Origin: Gluconobacter wancherniae NBRC 103581
GTDB taxonomy: Bacteria; Pseudomonadota; Alphaproteobacteria; Acetobacterales; Acetobacteraceae
Assembly: GCF_007988885.1 (NCBI RefSeq)
Contig: NZ_BJUZ01000003.1
Coordinates: 62,001 to 126,000 of the forward strand
Length of the DNA stretch: 64,000 nucleotides
Reading direction: 5' to 3'
Part shown: positions 19,979-29,917 of the stretch, piece after piece
How positions within the stretch are numbered: the stretch's first letter is position 1
Layout of the letters: each line of letters opens with the position of its first letter
Position numbers and translations under genes: made by a program
The notes under the pieces: model-generated
Told to the model about the DNA's origin: nothing
Seen by the model: the letters and a program-made list of their open reading frames with translations, nothing else
The model's database searches: none

Positions 19979-20006
19979 TTGACACCGGATCAGGCACTCA
20001 GGTAAT
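19979..20006 (+). promoter_or_regulatory. Possible promoter of rho
   Basis: A perfect -35 hexamer TTGACA is followed 16 bases later by GGTAAT as a weak -10. It lies about 200 bases before rho, leaving room for a long leader. By-eye call only. Confidence 0.3.
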
Positions 20007-20203
20007 CGGACAGAGACTTCCTGGTGGTGTTCCATCGCCGGGGCTCCCCTCCCAACCGGATGACGCCTGCTTCCGGTGTCGGGCTTTACCACCTCGAAAA
20101 GCCTGACATCCGAAGCCTCCGCTTCTGGCTTCTGTCATTAACAGACCGGCGCATCCTCCCGTATCAGGTCTCGCCCCCTGCGGCACATCAAGGCGCGTAT
20201 TTC

Positions 20204-21496
20204 ATGCATCTCGCCGAACTGAAGAAGAAGTCTCCCGCCGATCTGCTCGATTATGCAGAAGAGCTGGAGATCGAAAATGCTTCGTCCATGCGCAAGCAGG
20301 ACATCATGTTCGCTATCCTCAAATCCCTTGCCGAGCGCGATCAGGCGATCTACGGCGAGGGTACACTCGAAATCCTGTCAGACGGCTTCGGCTTCCTGAG
20401 AAGCCCGGAAGCCAATTATCTTCCTGGCCCGGATGACATCTACATTTCCCCGACCCAGGTGCGCCGCTTTGGCCTGCGCCCGGGCGATACGGTGGAAGGC
20501 CAGATCCGCGCACCGCGCGATGGCGAGCGTTATTTTGCGCTGCTGAAGGTCAACACCATCAACTTCGAAGCGCCGGAAACCGTCCGGACACGGATCAACT
20601 TCGACAATCTCACGCCGCTCTACCCAGAGCGTCGCCTGAAAATGGAAGTTGAACAAAAAGAAGCCCCTGCCCCAGTCTCCGGCCGTGGAAAGAAGGATCA
20701 GCGCGACTATACACCGCGCGTAATCGATCTTGTTTCCCCGATCGGCATGGGACAGCGCGCGCTCATCGTGGCACCTCCGCGCACCGGTAAGACCGTAATG
20801 CTCCAGAGCATTGCAGCCTCCATTTCCGCCAATCATCCTGAAGTGTTCCTGATCGTCCTGCTGATCGACGAGCGCCCGGAAGAAGTGACGGACATGGCGC
20901 GCTCGGTCCGTGGTGAAGTCGTTTCCTCCACCTTTGACGAGCCGGCAACCCGCCACGTCCAGGTTACGGAAATGGTTCTCGAAAAAGCCAAGCGCCTGGT
21001 CGAGCACAAGCGCGACGTCGTGATCCTTCTGGATTCCATCACGCGTCTTGCACGTGCTTACAACACCGTTGTGCCGTCATCGGGCAAGGTGCTGACCGGT
21101 GGTGTGGATGCCAATGCCCTGCAGCGCCCGAAGCGCTTCTTCGGTGCAGCACGAAACATCGAAGAAGGCGGTTCCCTCACGATCATTGCAACAGCGCTGA
21201 TCGACACGGGCTCTCGCATGGACGAAGTCATCTTCGAAGAATTCAAGGGTACCGGTAACTCGGAACTCATCCTGGACCGCAAGCTCGCCGACAAGCGCAC
21301 CTTCCCTGCCATCGACATCACCAAGTCGGGCACGCGAAAGGAAGAGCTTCTGGTCGACCGCTCCGAGCTTTCCAAGATGTGGGTACTGCGTCGTATCCTC
21401 GCGCCAATGGGCACTATGGATGCGATGGACTTCCTGCTGGACAAGCTCAAATACAGCAAGTCCAATCAGGATTTCTTCGACGCTATGAACAACTGA
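20204..21496 (+). CDS. rho: Transcription termination factor Rho
   Basis: Hexameric RNA-dependent ATPase that terminates transcription. The 430 residues start at [15 protein letters not shown], the standard N-terminus. The cold-shock-like RNA-binding domain ([18 protein letters not shown]) is near residue 45, Walker A is PPRTGKT, and the Walker B region is [16 protein letters not shown]. The frame stays open a further 60 codons upstream with no stop, but that segment has no family counterpart. The gene is followed by an intrinsic terminator. Confidence 0.97.
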   Translation: MHLAELKKKSPADLLDYAEELEIENASSMRKQDIMFAILKSLAERDQAIYGEGTLEILSDGFGFLRSPEANYLPGPDDIYISPTQVRRFGLRPGDTVEGQIRAPRDGERYFALLKVNTINFEAPETVRTRINFDNLTPLYPERRLKMEVEQKEAPAPVSGRGKKDQRDYTPRVIDLVSPIGMGQRALIVAPPRTGKTVMLQSIAASISANHPEVFLIVLLIDERPEEVTDMARSVRGEVVSSTFDEPATRHVQVTEMVLEKAKRLVEHKRDVVILLDSITRLARAYNTVVPSSGKVLTGGVDANALQRPKRFFGAARNIEEGGSLTIIATALIDTGSRMDEVIFEEFKGTGNSELILDRKLADKRTFPAIDITKSGTRKEELLVDRSELSKMWVLRRILAPMGTMDAMDFLLDKLKYSKSNQDFFDAMNN

Positions 21497-21527
21497 CGGA
21501 CCTGTCCGCCAGAAAGCGTTACGGATC

Positions 21528-21551
21528 AGGGGGGCTTAGGCTCCCCTTTTT
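21528..21551 (+). terminator. Terminator after rho
   Basis: An AGGGG/CCCCT stem around GGCTTAGGCT is followed by five T on the plus strand, just before the convergent ogt gene. Confidence 0.75.
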
Positions 21552-21561
21552 CATGTCTGCT

Positions 21562-22008
21562 TTATTCGCCGGTTTCCAACCCAAGCAGCATCGTCTTGTC
21601 ATCAAGGCCACCTGCTCCGGAATATCCCCCAAGATGACTAGTACCGACCACACGATGACAGGGGATAAGGATAGGAATCGGATTGGCGCCCGCTGCTCCC
21701 CCTACAGACCGAGGAGAGCCACCGGCAAGAGCTGCAACCTGCGCATAACTCCTGGTTTCGCCATAAGGAATGCCCCTAAGTACTTCCCAAACGCGCAGAC
21801 GGTATGAAGTCCCGTATGGCTCCATTGGAATCGTTCTGAAATCAACGGAATCACCGTCGAAATAGCGTTCAAGAAGATCTCTAACCTCGACAAGAAGAGG
21901 TGTTTCCTCCTGATCACGGCCCCACCCCCAGTCCAGAGCGACTATTTTGCCGTTATCCTCACTGATTGTGAGGGCACCAAGGGGGGAATGAAGAGAAATC
22001 TGAGGCAT
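21562..22008 (-). CDS. ogt: Methylated-DNA--protein-cysteine methyltransferase
   Basis: Suicide repair protein that takes the methyl group from O6-methylguanine onto its active-site Cys. The PCHRV motif is present (residues 116-120), preceded by the helix-turn-helix region RVWEVLRGIPYGETRSYAQVA with the Arg finger. 148 residues is a short single-domain form, with no Ada N-terminal domain. Convergent with rho. The name ogt is by family. Confidence 0.92.
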   Translation of the reverse strand: MPQISLHSPLGALTISEDNGKIVALDWGWGRDQEETPLLVEVRDLLERYFDGDSVDFRTIPMEPYGTSYRLRVWEVLRGIPYGETRSYAQVAALAGGSPRSVGGAAGANPIPILIPCHRVVGTSHLGGYSGAGGLDDKTMLLGLETGE

Positions 22009-22235
22009 ATCTCACGCTGCCCGAGCGCCGGAAAAGCGTCAATATCCCTTTGACGTCTCTAGGAATCCCGCATCAAGGCATGTTTGTGATGCATAATTGG
22101 TACAGTCGATATACCAAAAAAACATATGGGACCTATTTAGGACCCTTTTTGACACATTGTGTAATTCGTTGAGAAACTGCCGTTTTCATGTCAAGTATTA
22201 GTTAGATGCAAATGCGATCCATTATCATATAGATC

Positions 22236-22424
22236 CTAAATGTTTCGTAAGACCCCATCAAGGCATCTGTCATCTGTTCTGATCACGGAAACGTCAGAGA
22301 CTGCGCCTTCAACAAGGAATAAAGAAGGGACATGAAGTTCTTGTGTTGCTGGAGTTTCAGCGACTTGTTTTCTGCCTTTGGGACCATGAGCAATCACGGT
22401 CATAACTGGACCAAACAAGTCTGA
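22236..22424 (-). pseudogene. Possible remnant of a Gfo/Idh-type oxidoreductase
   Basis: A 60-odd codon minus-strand frame whose translation (LFGPVMTVIAHG, then ELHVPSLFLVEGAVSDVSV) resembles the C-terminal half of Gfo/Idh/MocA dehydrogenases, where LFGPV and a HV-x-GAV segment recur. No start, no N-terminal NAD domain and no continuation are seen, so if real it is a small relic. The rest of the gap from 22,009 to the adhA start is AT-rich and holds no other gene I can support; it must contain the adhA promoter. Confidence 0.25.
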
Positions 22425-22468
22425 TAACCAGTGACGGGAACAGTCTTTACAAAGAGGACAGCCGGATC

Positions 22469-24754
22469 ATGGTTTCTGGTCTATTGGCGCCGATCAAGCA
22501 TACGAGACAGCGCCTTCTTACCTGCGCCGCCGCCCTGGCGCTCTGTGCAGCGGCACCTGCCGCACTCGCGCAGGAAGATACGGGCTCTGCCATCGTCAAC
22601 GCCGACCAACATCCAGGAGACTGGATGACGTATGGCCGGACCTATTCCGAGCAGCGTTTCAGCCCGCTCGACCAGATCAACAAGGACAATGTCGGCAAGC
22701 TAAAGCTCGCATGGCACTATGACCTGGATACGAACCGTGGCCAGGAAGGCACTCCGCTGATCGTCAATGGCGTCATGTATGCCACGACCAACTGGAGCAA
22801 AATGAAGGCGCTGGACGCAGCGACCGGCAAGCTGCTCTGGGCCTATGACCCAAAAGTTCCCGGCAACATCGCTGACCGCGGCTGCTGTGACACCGTCAAC
22901 CGCGGTGCGGCATACTGGAACGGCAAAGTCTATTTCGGCACTTTTGACGGCCGCCTGATCGCCCTTGATGCCAAGACCGGCAAGCTGGTCTGGAGCGTCA
23001 ACACGATCCCGCAGGACGCCTCCCTTGGTCACCAGAAATCCTATACGGTTGATGGCGCACCGCGCATCGCCAAGGGCCGCGTGATCATCGGAAACGGTGG
23101 TGCAGAATTCGGCGCACGTGGCTTTGTGTCTGCTTTCGATGCAGAAACAGGCAAGCTCGACTGGCGTTTCTTCACGGTTCCAAACGCCGAGAACAAGCCT
23201 GACGGCGCTGCTTCAGACAAAATCCTGATGTCCAAGGCTTACCAGACCTGGAGCAAGGGTGGCGCCTGGCGTAAGCAGGGCGGCGGCGGAACGGTCTGGG
23301 ATTCTCTGATCTATGATCCCGTCTCTGACCTGATCTATCTTGGCGTCGGCAACGGCTCACCCTGGAACTACAAGTATCGTTCTGAGGGTAAGGGAGACAA
23401 CTGGTTCCTTGGTAGCATTGTCGCCATCAAGCCGGAGACCGGCGAGTATGTGTGGCACTTCCAGGAAACCCCGATGGACCAGTGGGATTACACCTCTGTC
23501 CAGCAGATCATGACCATCGACATGCCGATCAATGGCCAGATGCGCCATGTGATCGTCCATGCTCCGAAAAACGGTTTCTTCTACATTCTGGATGCAAAGA
23601 CGGGTGAATTCCTGTCCGGCAAGCCGTATGTTTACGAGAACTGGGCAAAGGGTCTGGACCCGCAGACGGGCCGCCCCAACTACAACCCAGACGCTCTGTG
23701 GACTCTGACAGGCAAGCCCTGGTACGGCATTCCCGGCGATCTTGGTGGCCATAACTTCGCTTCCATGGCCTACAGCCCGCAGACAAAGCTGGTCTATATC
23801 CCGGCTCAGCAGGTTCCTTTCGTTTACGATCCGCAGAAGGGTGGCTTCAAGGCTCACCACGATAGCTGGAACCTTGGTCTGGACATGAACAAGGTCGGCC
23901 TGCTGGACGACAACAAGCCCGAGGATAAGGCTGCGAAAGAGCAGTTCTTCCGTGACCTGAAGGGCTGGATTGTCGCGTGGGATCCTGCAAAGCAGCAGGC
24001 AGCTTTCCGCATTGATCACAAGGGCCCGTGGAACGGCGGCATCCTCGCCACTGGCGGCGGACTGCTTTTCCAGGGTCTCGCAAACGGCGATTTCCACGCC
24101 TACGACGCGACCAATGGCAACGACCTGTTCAGCTTCCCCGCACAGAGCGCCATCATTGCTCCTCCGGTGACCTACACGGCCAACGGCAAGCAGTATGTCG
24201 CGATGGAAGTGGGCTGGGGCGGCATCTATCCGTTCTTCCTTGGCGGTGCAGCACGCACATCCGGCTGGACTGTCAACCACTCGCGCATCATCGCCTTCGC
24301 GCTTGATGGCAACGACAAGCTTCCCCCGCAGAACGACAAGGGCTTCCTGCCCGTTAAGCCGCCTGCAAAATGGGATGAAGCGCGCACCAAGGATGGCTAC
24401 TTCCAGTTCCAGACCTATTGCGCAGCATGCCATGGTGACAACAGCATGTCCGGTGGTGTTCTGCCAGATCTTCGCTGGTCCGGTGCGATCCATAACAAGG
24501 AGCGCTTCTACAATCTGGTCGGTCGCGGTGCTCTGACCGCTTACGGCATGGATCGCTTCGACACATCCATGACACCGGATCAGATCGAGGACATCCGCAA
24601 CTTCATCGTCAAGCGTGCCAACGAAACCTTCGAAGACGAAGTGAAGGCCCGCGACAACCGCGAAGGCACCCCTGACAAACAGACGCTCGGCGTTCCCCAG
24701 GGTCCAACGCCAGCTCCCACCATTGGCCCGGTTTCAGCACCGGATCACCCATGA
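22469..24754 (+). CDS. adhA: PQQ-dependent alcohol dehydrogenase, quinohaemoprotein subunit I
   Basis: Large subunit of the membrane-bound ethanol dehydrogenase of acetic acid bacteria; it oxidises ethanol to acetaldehyde on the periplasmic side and passes electrons to subunit II. The 761-residue precursor has a Sec signal cleaved after ALA34. The body is an eight-bladed PQQ propeller with the adjacent-cysteine pair Cys139-Cys140 over the cofactor and repeated W-docking motifs (LDAATGKLLWAY, LDAKTGKLVW). A C-terminal cytochrome c domain binds haem through CAACH (651-655). Near-identical over long stretches to the Gluconobacter protein as I recall it. Operon with adhB; the third, 15-kDa subunit is not nearby. 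Confidence 0.97.
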   Translation: MVSGLLAPIKHTRQRLLTCAAALALCAAAPAALAQEDTGSAIVNADQHPGDWMTYGRTYSEQRFSPLDQINKDNVGKLKLAWHYDLDTNRGQEGTPLIVNGVMYATTNWSKMKALDAATGKLLWAYDPKVPGNIADRGCCDTVNRGAAYWNGKVYFGTFDGRLIALDAKTGKLVWSVNTIPQDASLGHQKSYTVDGAPRIAKGRVIIGNGGAEFGARGFVSAFDAETGKLDWRFFTVPNAENKPDGAASDKILMSKAYQTWSKGGAWRKQGGGGTVWDSLIYDPVSDLIYLGVGNGSPWNYKYRSEGKGDNWFLGSIVAIKPETGEYVWHFQETPMDQWDYTSVQQIMTIDMPINGQMRHVIVHAPKNGFFYILDAKTGEFLSGKPYVYENWAKGLDPQTGRPNYNPDALWTLTGKPWYGIPGDLGGHNFASMAYSPQTKLVYIPAQQVPFVYDPQKGGFKAHHDSWNLGLDMNKVGLLDDNKPEDKAAKEQFFRDLKGWIVAWDPAKQQAAFRIDHKGPWNGGILATGGGLLFQGLANGDFHAYDATNGNDLFSFPAQSAIIAPPVTYTANGKQYVAMEVGWGGIYPFFLGGAARTSGWTVNHSRIIAFALDGNDKLPPQNDKGFLPVKPPAKWDEARTKDGYFQFQTYCAACHGDNSMSGGVLPDLRWSGAIHNKERFYNLVGRGALTAYGMDRFDTSMTPDQIEDIRNFIVKRANETFEDEVKARDNREGTPDKQTLGVPQGPTPAPTIGPVSAPDHP

Positions 24755-24778
24755 TTCATGGTGAGGAGGGCTTGAGAG

Positions 24779-26215
24779 ATGCTTACGGGATCAACACGCG
24801 ACAGGCTGGTATGTAACATGAAACAGGGATGGAAATACGCGGCCGTAATTGGCCTCATGGCGGTGTCTTTCGGCGCCGCCCACGCCCAGGATGCTGACGA
24901 GGCCCTGATCAAGAAGGGCGAGTATATCTCCCGTCTGTCTGACTGCGTTGCCTGCCACACCGCACTGCACGGTCAGGCTTTTGCTGGTGGTCTGGAGATC
25001 AAGAGCCCGATCGGCACGATCTACTCCACCAACATCACGCCGGACCCGACCTACGGTATCGGCAAGTACACACTGCAGGACTTCACCAAGGCAGTTCGTC
25101 AGGGAATCCGCAAGGATGGCAGCACGGTCTATCCGGCTATGCCATACCCTGAGTTCGCACGCCTGTCCGACGAGGACATCAGCGCGCTTTACGCCTATTT
25201 CATGCACGGCGTGAAACCAGTCGCACGGCAGAACAAGCAGCCAGACATCAGCTGGCCGCTTTCCATGCGCTGGCCGCTGTCGATCTGGCGTTCAATGTTC
25301 GTGCCATCCGTCCCCAAGGGAAATGACCCGAGCATTCAGGACCCAGAAATTGCCCGCGGCGAATATCTCGTCAACGGCCCGGGCCATTGCGGCGAATGCC
25401 ATACACCTCGCGGCTTCGGCATGCAGGTTAAGGCGTATGATGCCAAGGGCGGCCCGGTTTACCTCTCCGGCGGCGCACCGATCGACAACTGGATTGCTCC
25501 AAGCCTGCGCAGCAACAGCGATACAGGTCTGGGACGCTGGTCTGAAGACGATATCTTCTTCTTCCTGAAGACAGGCCGTATCGATCATTCCGCAGTATTC
25601 GGTGGAATGGCCGATGTGGTTGCTTACAGCACGCAACACTGGACGGATGACGACCTGCGCGCCACCGCGAAGTACCTGAAGAGCATGCCTGCTGTTCCGG
25701 AAGGCAAGAACCTTGGTCAGGACGATGGCCAGACCGTGGCTCTGCTGGAAAAGGGCGGTCAGGGCAACGCTGGTGCGGAAGTCTATCTGCACAACTGCGC
25801 CATCTGCCACATGAATGACGGCTCAGGCGTCAACCGTATGTTCCCACCACTGGCAGGAAACCCGGTTGTTCTGACTGACAACCCGACATCCCTCGCAAAC
25901 GTCGTTGCGTTCGGTGGCATCCTGCCTCCAACCAACTGGGCACCGTCCGCAGTTGCCATGCCGGGCTTCAAGGATCACCTCTCTGACCAGCAGATGGCAG
26001 ATGTCGTGAACTTTATGCGCAAGGCCTGGGGCAACAATGCACCGGGAACCGTGTCGGCTTCTGATATCAGTAAGCTGCGCACCACTGGCGCACCAGTTTC
26101 CACCGCAGGCTGGAACACATCGAGCCAGGGTTGGATGGCATACGTGCCGCAGCCATACGGTCATGGCTGGACCTTCTCTCCGCAGACTCACTCCGGCGTG
26201 GACAACGCCCAGTAA
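24779..26215 (+). CDS. adhB: Alcohol dehydrogenase cytochrome c subunit II
   Basis: Membrane-anchored triple-haem cytochrome that accepts electrons from AdhA and reduces ubiquinone. The 478-residue precursor has a signal peptide cut after AHA (36). Three haem sites are CVACH (56-60), CGECH (204-208) and CAICH (340-344). Met residues in PAMPYP, FGGMADV and VAMPGF are candidate sixth ligands. It lies 24 bases after adhA behind a strong GAGGAGG ribosome site, and the operon ends at the terminator beyond it. Confidence 0.97.
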   Translation: MLTGSTRDRLVCNMKQGWKYAAVIGLMAVSFGAAHAQDADEALIKKGEYISRLSDCVACHTALHGQAFAGGLEIKSPIGTIYSTNITPDPTYGIGKYTLQDFTKAVRQGIRKDGSTVYPAMPYPEFARLSDEDISALYAYFMHGVKPVARQNKQPDISWPLSMRWPLSIWRSMFVPSVPKGNDPSIQDPEIARGEYLVNGPGHCGECHTPRGFGMQVKAYDAKGGPVYLSGGAPIDNWIAPSLRSNSDTGLGRWSEDDIFFFLKTGRIDHSAVFGGMADVVAYSTQHWTDDDLRATAKYLKSMPAVPEGKNLGQDDGQTVALLEKGGQGNAGAEVYLHNCAICHMNDGSGVNRMFPPLAGNPVVLTDNPTSLANVVAFGGILPPTNWAPSAVAMPGFKDHLSDQQMADVVNFMRKAWGNNAPGTVSASDISKLRTTGAPVSTAGWNTSSQGWMAYVPQPYGHGWTFSPQTHSGVDNAQ

Positions 26216-26240
26216 GTTACGCGACAGAGTTCTGGTTAAA

Positions 26241-26278
26241 AAAAGGGGGGGACCGGAAACGGTCCTCCTCTTTTTTTT
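26241..26278 (+). terminator. Terminator of the adhAB operon
   Basis: An 11-bp stem with two G-T pairs (26,245-26,255 with 26,260-26,270) and a GAAA tetraloop, preceded by an A run and followed by eight T. Confidence 0.92.
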
Positions 26279-26317
26279 GCGCAGGCCACCCGCTCTCAAA
26301 CCGACAAAGGCAATCAA

Positions 26318-26713
26318 ATGCCTCCCCCACAATCAGTAGAAGTTACTCTGCCGGTGCAAAAACAGCTTGAGGCGTACAACCTACGCGACATCGAAAACTT
26401 CATGCTGTGGTGGGCGGAGGATTGTCAGTATTACGCTTTCCCCTCAACCCTCTTGGCAGCAAATGCCACAGAGATACGCGCGCGCCATATCGAACGGTTC
26501 AAGGAGCCTAATCTGTTTGGGAAACTGCACACACGGACAGTGGTAGGCAACGTCGTTGTTGATCATGAAACTGTTCAGCGAAATTTCCCGGACGGCGCAG
26601 GACAAGTCGACGTGATCTGCATCTATGAGGTCCAAAATAGTAAGATCACGAAAGCATGGTTCAAAGTTGGTGAGCCGCGTCTCCATCAGCAGATCTCGCC
26701 ATTGAAAATCTGA
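26318..26713 (+). CDS. SnoaL/NTF2-like protein
   Basis: 131 residues with the pattern of the NTF2-like superfamily (SnoaL or ketosteroid-isomerase type). An N-terminal helix (VQKQLEAYNLRDIENFMLWWAEDCQYYAFP) leads into the cone-shaped sheet, with DVICIYEVQNSKITKAWF as the last strands. Such proteins range from small enzymes to binding proteins, so no substrate is proposed. It lies alone between the adhAB terminator and mnmE. Confidence 0.75.
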   Translation: MPPPQSVEVTLPVQKQLEAYNLRDIENFMLWWAEDCQYYAFPSTLLAANATEIRARHIERFKEPNLFGKLHTRTVVGNVVVDHETVQRNFPDGAGQVDVICIYEVQNSKITKAWFKVGEPRLHQQISPLKI

Positions 26714-26764
26714 TCAGCACGGAAGGAGATTTCGCCGCGCGCGCTCCTGCTCTACAGTGAAGCC

Positions 26765-28060
26765 ATGACGTCTAATTCCTTATCGGGCTCCAGAGTTATC
26801 TTCGCACTGGCAACAGGTGCAGGTCGCGGCGCGATCGCAATTATGCGCGCGAGTGGCCCCGGCAGCTCAGAAATTCTGACGGCTCTGTGTGGCAGCCTCC
26901 CTGCCCCCCGTCGTGCAAGCCTTCGCGCCCTTAAACATGGTGGAGACATTCTGGATCACGCCGTAGCGCTCTGGTTTCCCGGCCCCAACTCCTACACGGG
27001 CGAAGACGGTTTCGAACTGCACCTCCATGCAGGACCCGCAATCATTTCCCGGGTCGCAGATGCTCTCCTTGATCTCGGCGCGCGCCCTGCCGAACCCGGT
27101 GAATTTACACGTCGTGCTGTTCAGAAGGGGCGGCTGGATCTGCTTCAGGCCGAAGCGATAGCTGATCTTGTCGAGGCAGAAACCGAGAGCCAGCGCAAGC
27201 AGGCACTCAAGCAGGCAGATGGCGCATTGAGCCGCCTTTATGATTCCTGGGCGCACAGGCTACGGCTGGTACTGGCGCATCAGGAAGCCCTGATCGACTT
27301 TCCAGACGAAGACCTCCCGGAGGAGATCGAGCACAGCCTGATCCGTGAATTTACGGCGCTCCACAACGAGATGAACGCACATCTACAGGATAATCGCGGC
27401 GAACTGATGCGTCAGGGCCTGACAGTTGTCATCGCAGGCTCTCCAAACGTCGGAAAATCCAGCCTTCTCAATGCCTTGTCGGGGCAAGACGCCGCAATTG
27501 TCACCCATCGTGCAGGCACAACCCGCGATGCCATCGCCGTGGATTGGGTTCTTAATGGCGTCAGGCTCCGATTGATCGACACAGCGGGGTTGCGTGAGAC
27601 TGAAGACGAAATAGAGGCCGAAGGAATCCGGCGTGCACTGTTTCACGTGAAACAGGCAGACGTCGTGCTGCATCTCCTTGCGCCGGACGAAAGCGCCGCG
27701 TGCCTTTCGGCTGAAGAAATTCCTGTCCGAACCAAAATCGACATCGCGCCCGCCCCTGAAGGCATGCTAGGCATCAGCACCCTAACGGGAGACGGACTAA
27801 CGGAGCTACGTCGGACGCTGACAGATCGTGTTGCTGCCCTGACGAGTGGCTCGGCAGCCCCTCCTCTCACCAGGGCTCGACACAGGGCAGGCATTCAAGA
27901 GGCCGTCATCCATCTGGAGCGGGCGCAGAATGCATCTTGGCCGGAACTGCGCGGCGAGGAGCTTCGCCTCTCCATGCAGGCTCTCGGTCGTCTGACAGGC
28001 CGGGTCGACATTGAATCCCTGCTCGACGCAATATTCGGGCAGTTCTGTATCGGGAAGTAG
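26765..28060 (+). CDS. mnmE: tRNA modification GTPase MnmE
   Basis: Works with MnmG to add the carboxymethylaminomethyl group to U34 of certain tRNAs. The 431 residues hold an N-terminal folate-binding domain ([13 protein letters not shown]). The inserted G domain carries G1 GSPNVGKS, G2 TTRD and G3 DTAG ([10 protein letters not shown]). The conserved C-terminal FCIGK Cys is present. A parS site is embedded in the coding sequence at 27,639. The next gene starts three bases after the stop. Confidence 0.96.
   Translation: MTSNSLSGSRVIFALATGAGRGAIAIMRASGPGSSEILTALCGSLPAPRRASLRALKHGGDILDHAVALWFPGPNSYTGEDGFELHLHAGPAIISRVADALLDLGARPAEPGEFTRRAVQKGRLDLLQAEAIADLVEAETESQRKQALKQADGALSRLYDSWAHRLRLVLAHQEALIDFPDEDLPEEIEHSLIREFTALHNEMNAHLQDNRGELMRQGLTVVIAGSPNVGKSSLLNALSGQDAAIVTHRAGTTRDAIAVDWVLNGVRLRLIDTAGLRETEDEIEAEGIRRALFHVKQADVVLHLLAPDESAACLSAEEIPVRTKIDIAPAPEGMLGISTLTGDGLTELRRTLTDRVAALTSGSAAPPLTRARHRAGIQEAVIHLERAQNASWPELRGEELRLSMQALGRLTGRVDIESLLDAIFGQFCIGK
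27639..27654. promoter_or_regulatory. parS centromere site 2 (inside mnmE)
   Basis: A perfect 16-bp TGTTTCACGTGAAACA palindrome inside mnmE, where it encodes the FHVK residues. It is about 2.8 kb upstream of parA. Confidence 0.95.
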
Positions 28061-28063
28061 AGT

Positions 28064-29917
28064 TTGAGCGATTTTGACGTCATCGTGATTGGCGGAGGCC
28101 ATGCCGGCTGCGAAGCTGCGGCTGCCTCTGCACGCTTCGGCGCCAGGACTTTATTGCTGACACACAGCATCGAGACAGTTGGCGTCATGTCCTGCAATCC
28201 CGCGATCGGGGGCATCGGAAAAGGTCATCTTGTGCGCGAAATCGATGCGCTTGATGGGCTTATGGGGAAAGCCGCTGACCGGGCGGGCATTCATTTCAAA
28301 CTCCTCAACCGCTCCAAAGGCCCGGCCGTTCATGGCCCACGCGCTCAGGCAGACCGCTCACTCTACCGCACAGCGATTCAGGAACTTCTGGCTGAAACAC
28401 CCAACCTGACACTCATGGCAGGCGCCGTCGGAGACCTGATCGAGAAAGATGGCCGCATTTGCGGTGCAATCTGCGAAGACGGACGAACTTTCACAGCAGG
28501 AGCGGTAGTCCTGACAAGTGGCACCTTTCTTCGTGGCGTCATACATGTCGGACACCAGCAGCAGGCCGCCGGGCGTATTGGCGAAGCACCGGCAACCAAA
28601 CTGGGCGAACGTCTAGAAGCACTCAACCTGCAGATGGGCCGCCTGAAAACCGGCACCCCTGCCCGTCTGGAGCGCAGCACCATCGATTGGGATGCGCTTG
28701 CGGAAGATCGTGGTGACGACGTTCCTGAACCATTCAGCACACTCACCACATCCATCACAAACAATCAGACCTCCTGCAGAATTACGTCTACAACCCCCGA
28801 AACTCACCAGATCATCAACGAAAACCTCCATCTTTCTGCAATGTATGGTGGCGCGATCGCAGGGCGCGGCCCACGATATTGCCCATCCATTGAGGACAAG
28901 GTTGTGCGCTTCGCCGAGCGTTCATCCCATCAGGTCTTTCTGGAGCCTGAGGCACTCCCGGGTAACCCCGGCGGGAATCTGGTTTACCCTAACGGTATCA
29001 GCACAAGCCTTCCCGCCGATGTTCAGGCACTCATGATCGCCTCCATGCCGGGGCTGAAGAACGCCAGGATCGTGACGGCAGGCTATGCGGTCGAATATGA
29101 TTACGTAGATCCACGTGAACTGCTGCCCTCTCTGGAACTGCGTAGCTTGCGAGGTCTGTATCTCGCCGGGCAGATCAACGGTACCACCGGCTACGAAGAA
29201 GCAGGCGCACAGGGTCTCCTCGCCGGGCTTAATGCAGCACGCTCGACCGCCGGGAACGATGCCATCATTTTTGATCGCAGTGAGGCCTATCTCGGCGTCA
29301 TGATCGACGATCTGACTTTGCACGGCATCAGTGAACCATACCGCATGTTTACATCCCGCGCAGAGTATCGACTCAGTCTGCGCGCGGACAACGCCGACCT
29401 GCGCCTGACACCAAAAGGGGTGCTGGCTGGGTGCGTATTACCTGACCGCCAAAAGGCTTTTGATGCTCAGAAGCACGACATCGACGCAGCAATGGCCCGT
29501 GCAACAGAGACGACTTTCCTGCCGCAGGTTCTGCGCGACGCTGGATTTGAAGTCTCGCTTGATGGCCGTCGTCGCACGCTGCTTGATGTTTTGGCCACGA
29601 ATGGCGACCGAGATCAGGCGGGTATTCTGGCGCCCTGGTTTGCTGAGTTACCCCTGCGTGTGAGGCGTCACGTTGAGACCGAGGCCCGTTACGGAGGCTA
29701 CCTGCAACGGCAGGATCGCGAAATCCGGCAGCTTGCCAGCGAAAGCGCAATCGTTCTTCCGGAAAATCTGGACTACAGTGTGATCGGCGGCCTGAGCAGC
29801 GAGATGCGTGAGCGTCTTTCTCAGGCCAGACCACCAAGTTTTGCCGCAGCGCAACGTGTACGGGGCGTAAGCCCAGCTGCACTCGTCGCCCTGCTGGCAC
29901 ATGTAAGGACCCTTTGA
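28064..29917 (+). CDS. mnmG: tRNA uridine-5-carboxymethylaminomethyl synthesis enzyme MnmG
   Basis: FAD partner of MnmE in U34 modification. The 617-residue protein begins with the FAD motif [12 protein letters not shown], followed by the GidA signatures [15 protein letters not shown] and the [13 protein letters not shown] segment. The start is an unusual TTG, fixed by the family N-terminus ([11 protein letters not shown]) and by the three-base gap after mnmE. The stop overlaps the rsmG start. Confidence 0.97.
   Translation: MSDFDVIVIGGGHAGCEAAAASARFGARTLLLTHSIETVGVMSCNPAIGGIGKGHLVREIDALDGLMGKAADRAGIHFKLLNRSKGPAVHGPRAQADRSLYRTAIQELLAETPNLTLMAGAVGDLIEKDGRICGAICEDGRTFTAGAVVLTSGTFLRGVIHVGHQQQAAGRIGEAPATKLGERLEALNLQMGRLKTGTPARLERSTIDWDALAEDRGDDVPEPFSTLTTSITNNQTSCRITSTTPETHQIINENLHLSAMYGGAIAGRGPRYCPSIEDKVVRFAERSSHQVFLEPEALPGNPGGNLVYPNGISTSLPADVQALMIASMPGLKNARIVTAGYAVEYDYVDPRELLPSLELRSLRGLYLAGQINGTTGYEEAGAQGLLAGLNAARSTAGNDAIIFDRSEAYLGVMIDDLTLHGISEPYRMFTSRAEYRLSLRADNADLRLTPKGVLAGCVLPDRQKAFDAQKHDIDAAMARATETTFLPQVLRDAGFEVSLDGRRRTLLDVLATNGDRDQAGILAPWFAELPLRVRRHVETEARYGGYLQRQDREIRQLASESAIVLPENLDYSVIGGLSSEMRERLSQARPPSFAAAQRVRGVSPAALVALLAHVRTL

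Noticed and set aside
23357-24493. 378-codon minus-strand frame opposite adhA
   Set aside because: Entirely inside adhA on the other strand, with no recognisable domain or ribosome site.
26714-26764. Possible promoter or terminator before mnmE
   Set aside because: Only 51 bases with no hairpin, T run or recognisable -35/-10 pair.
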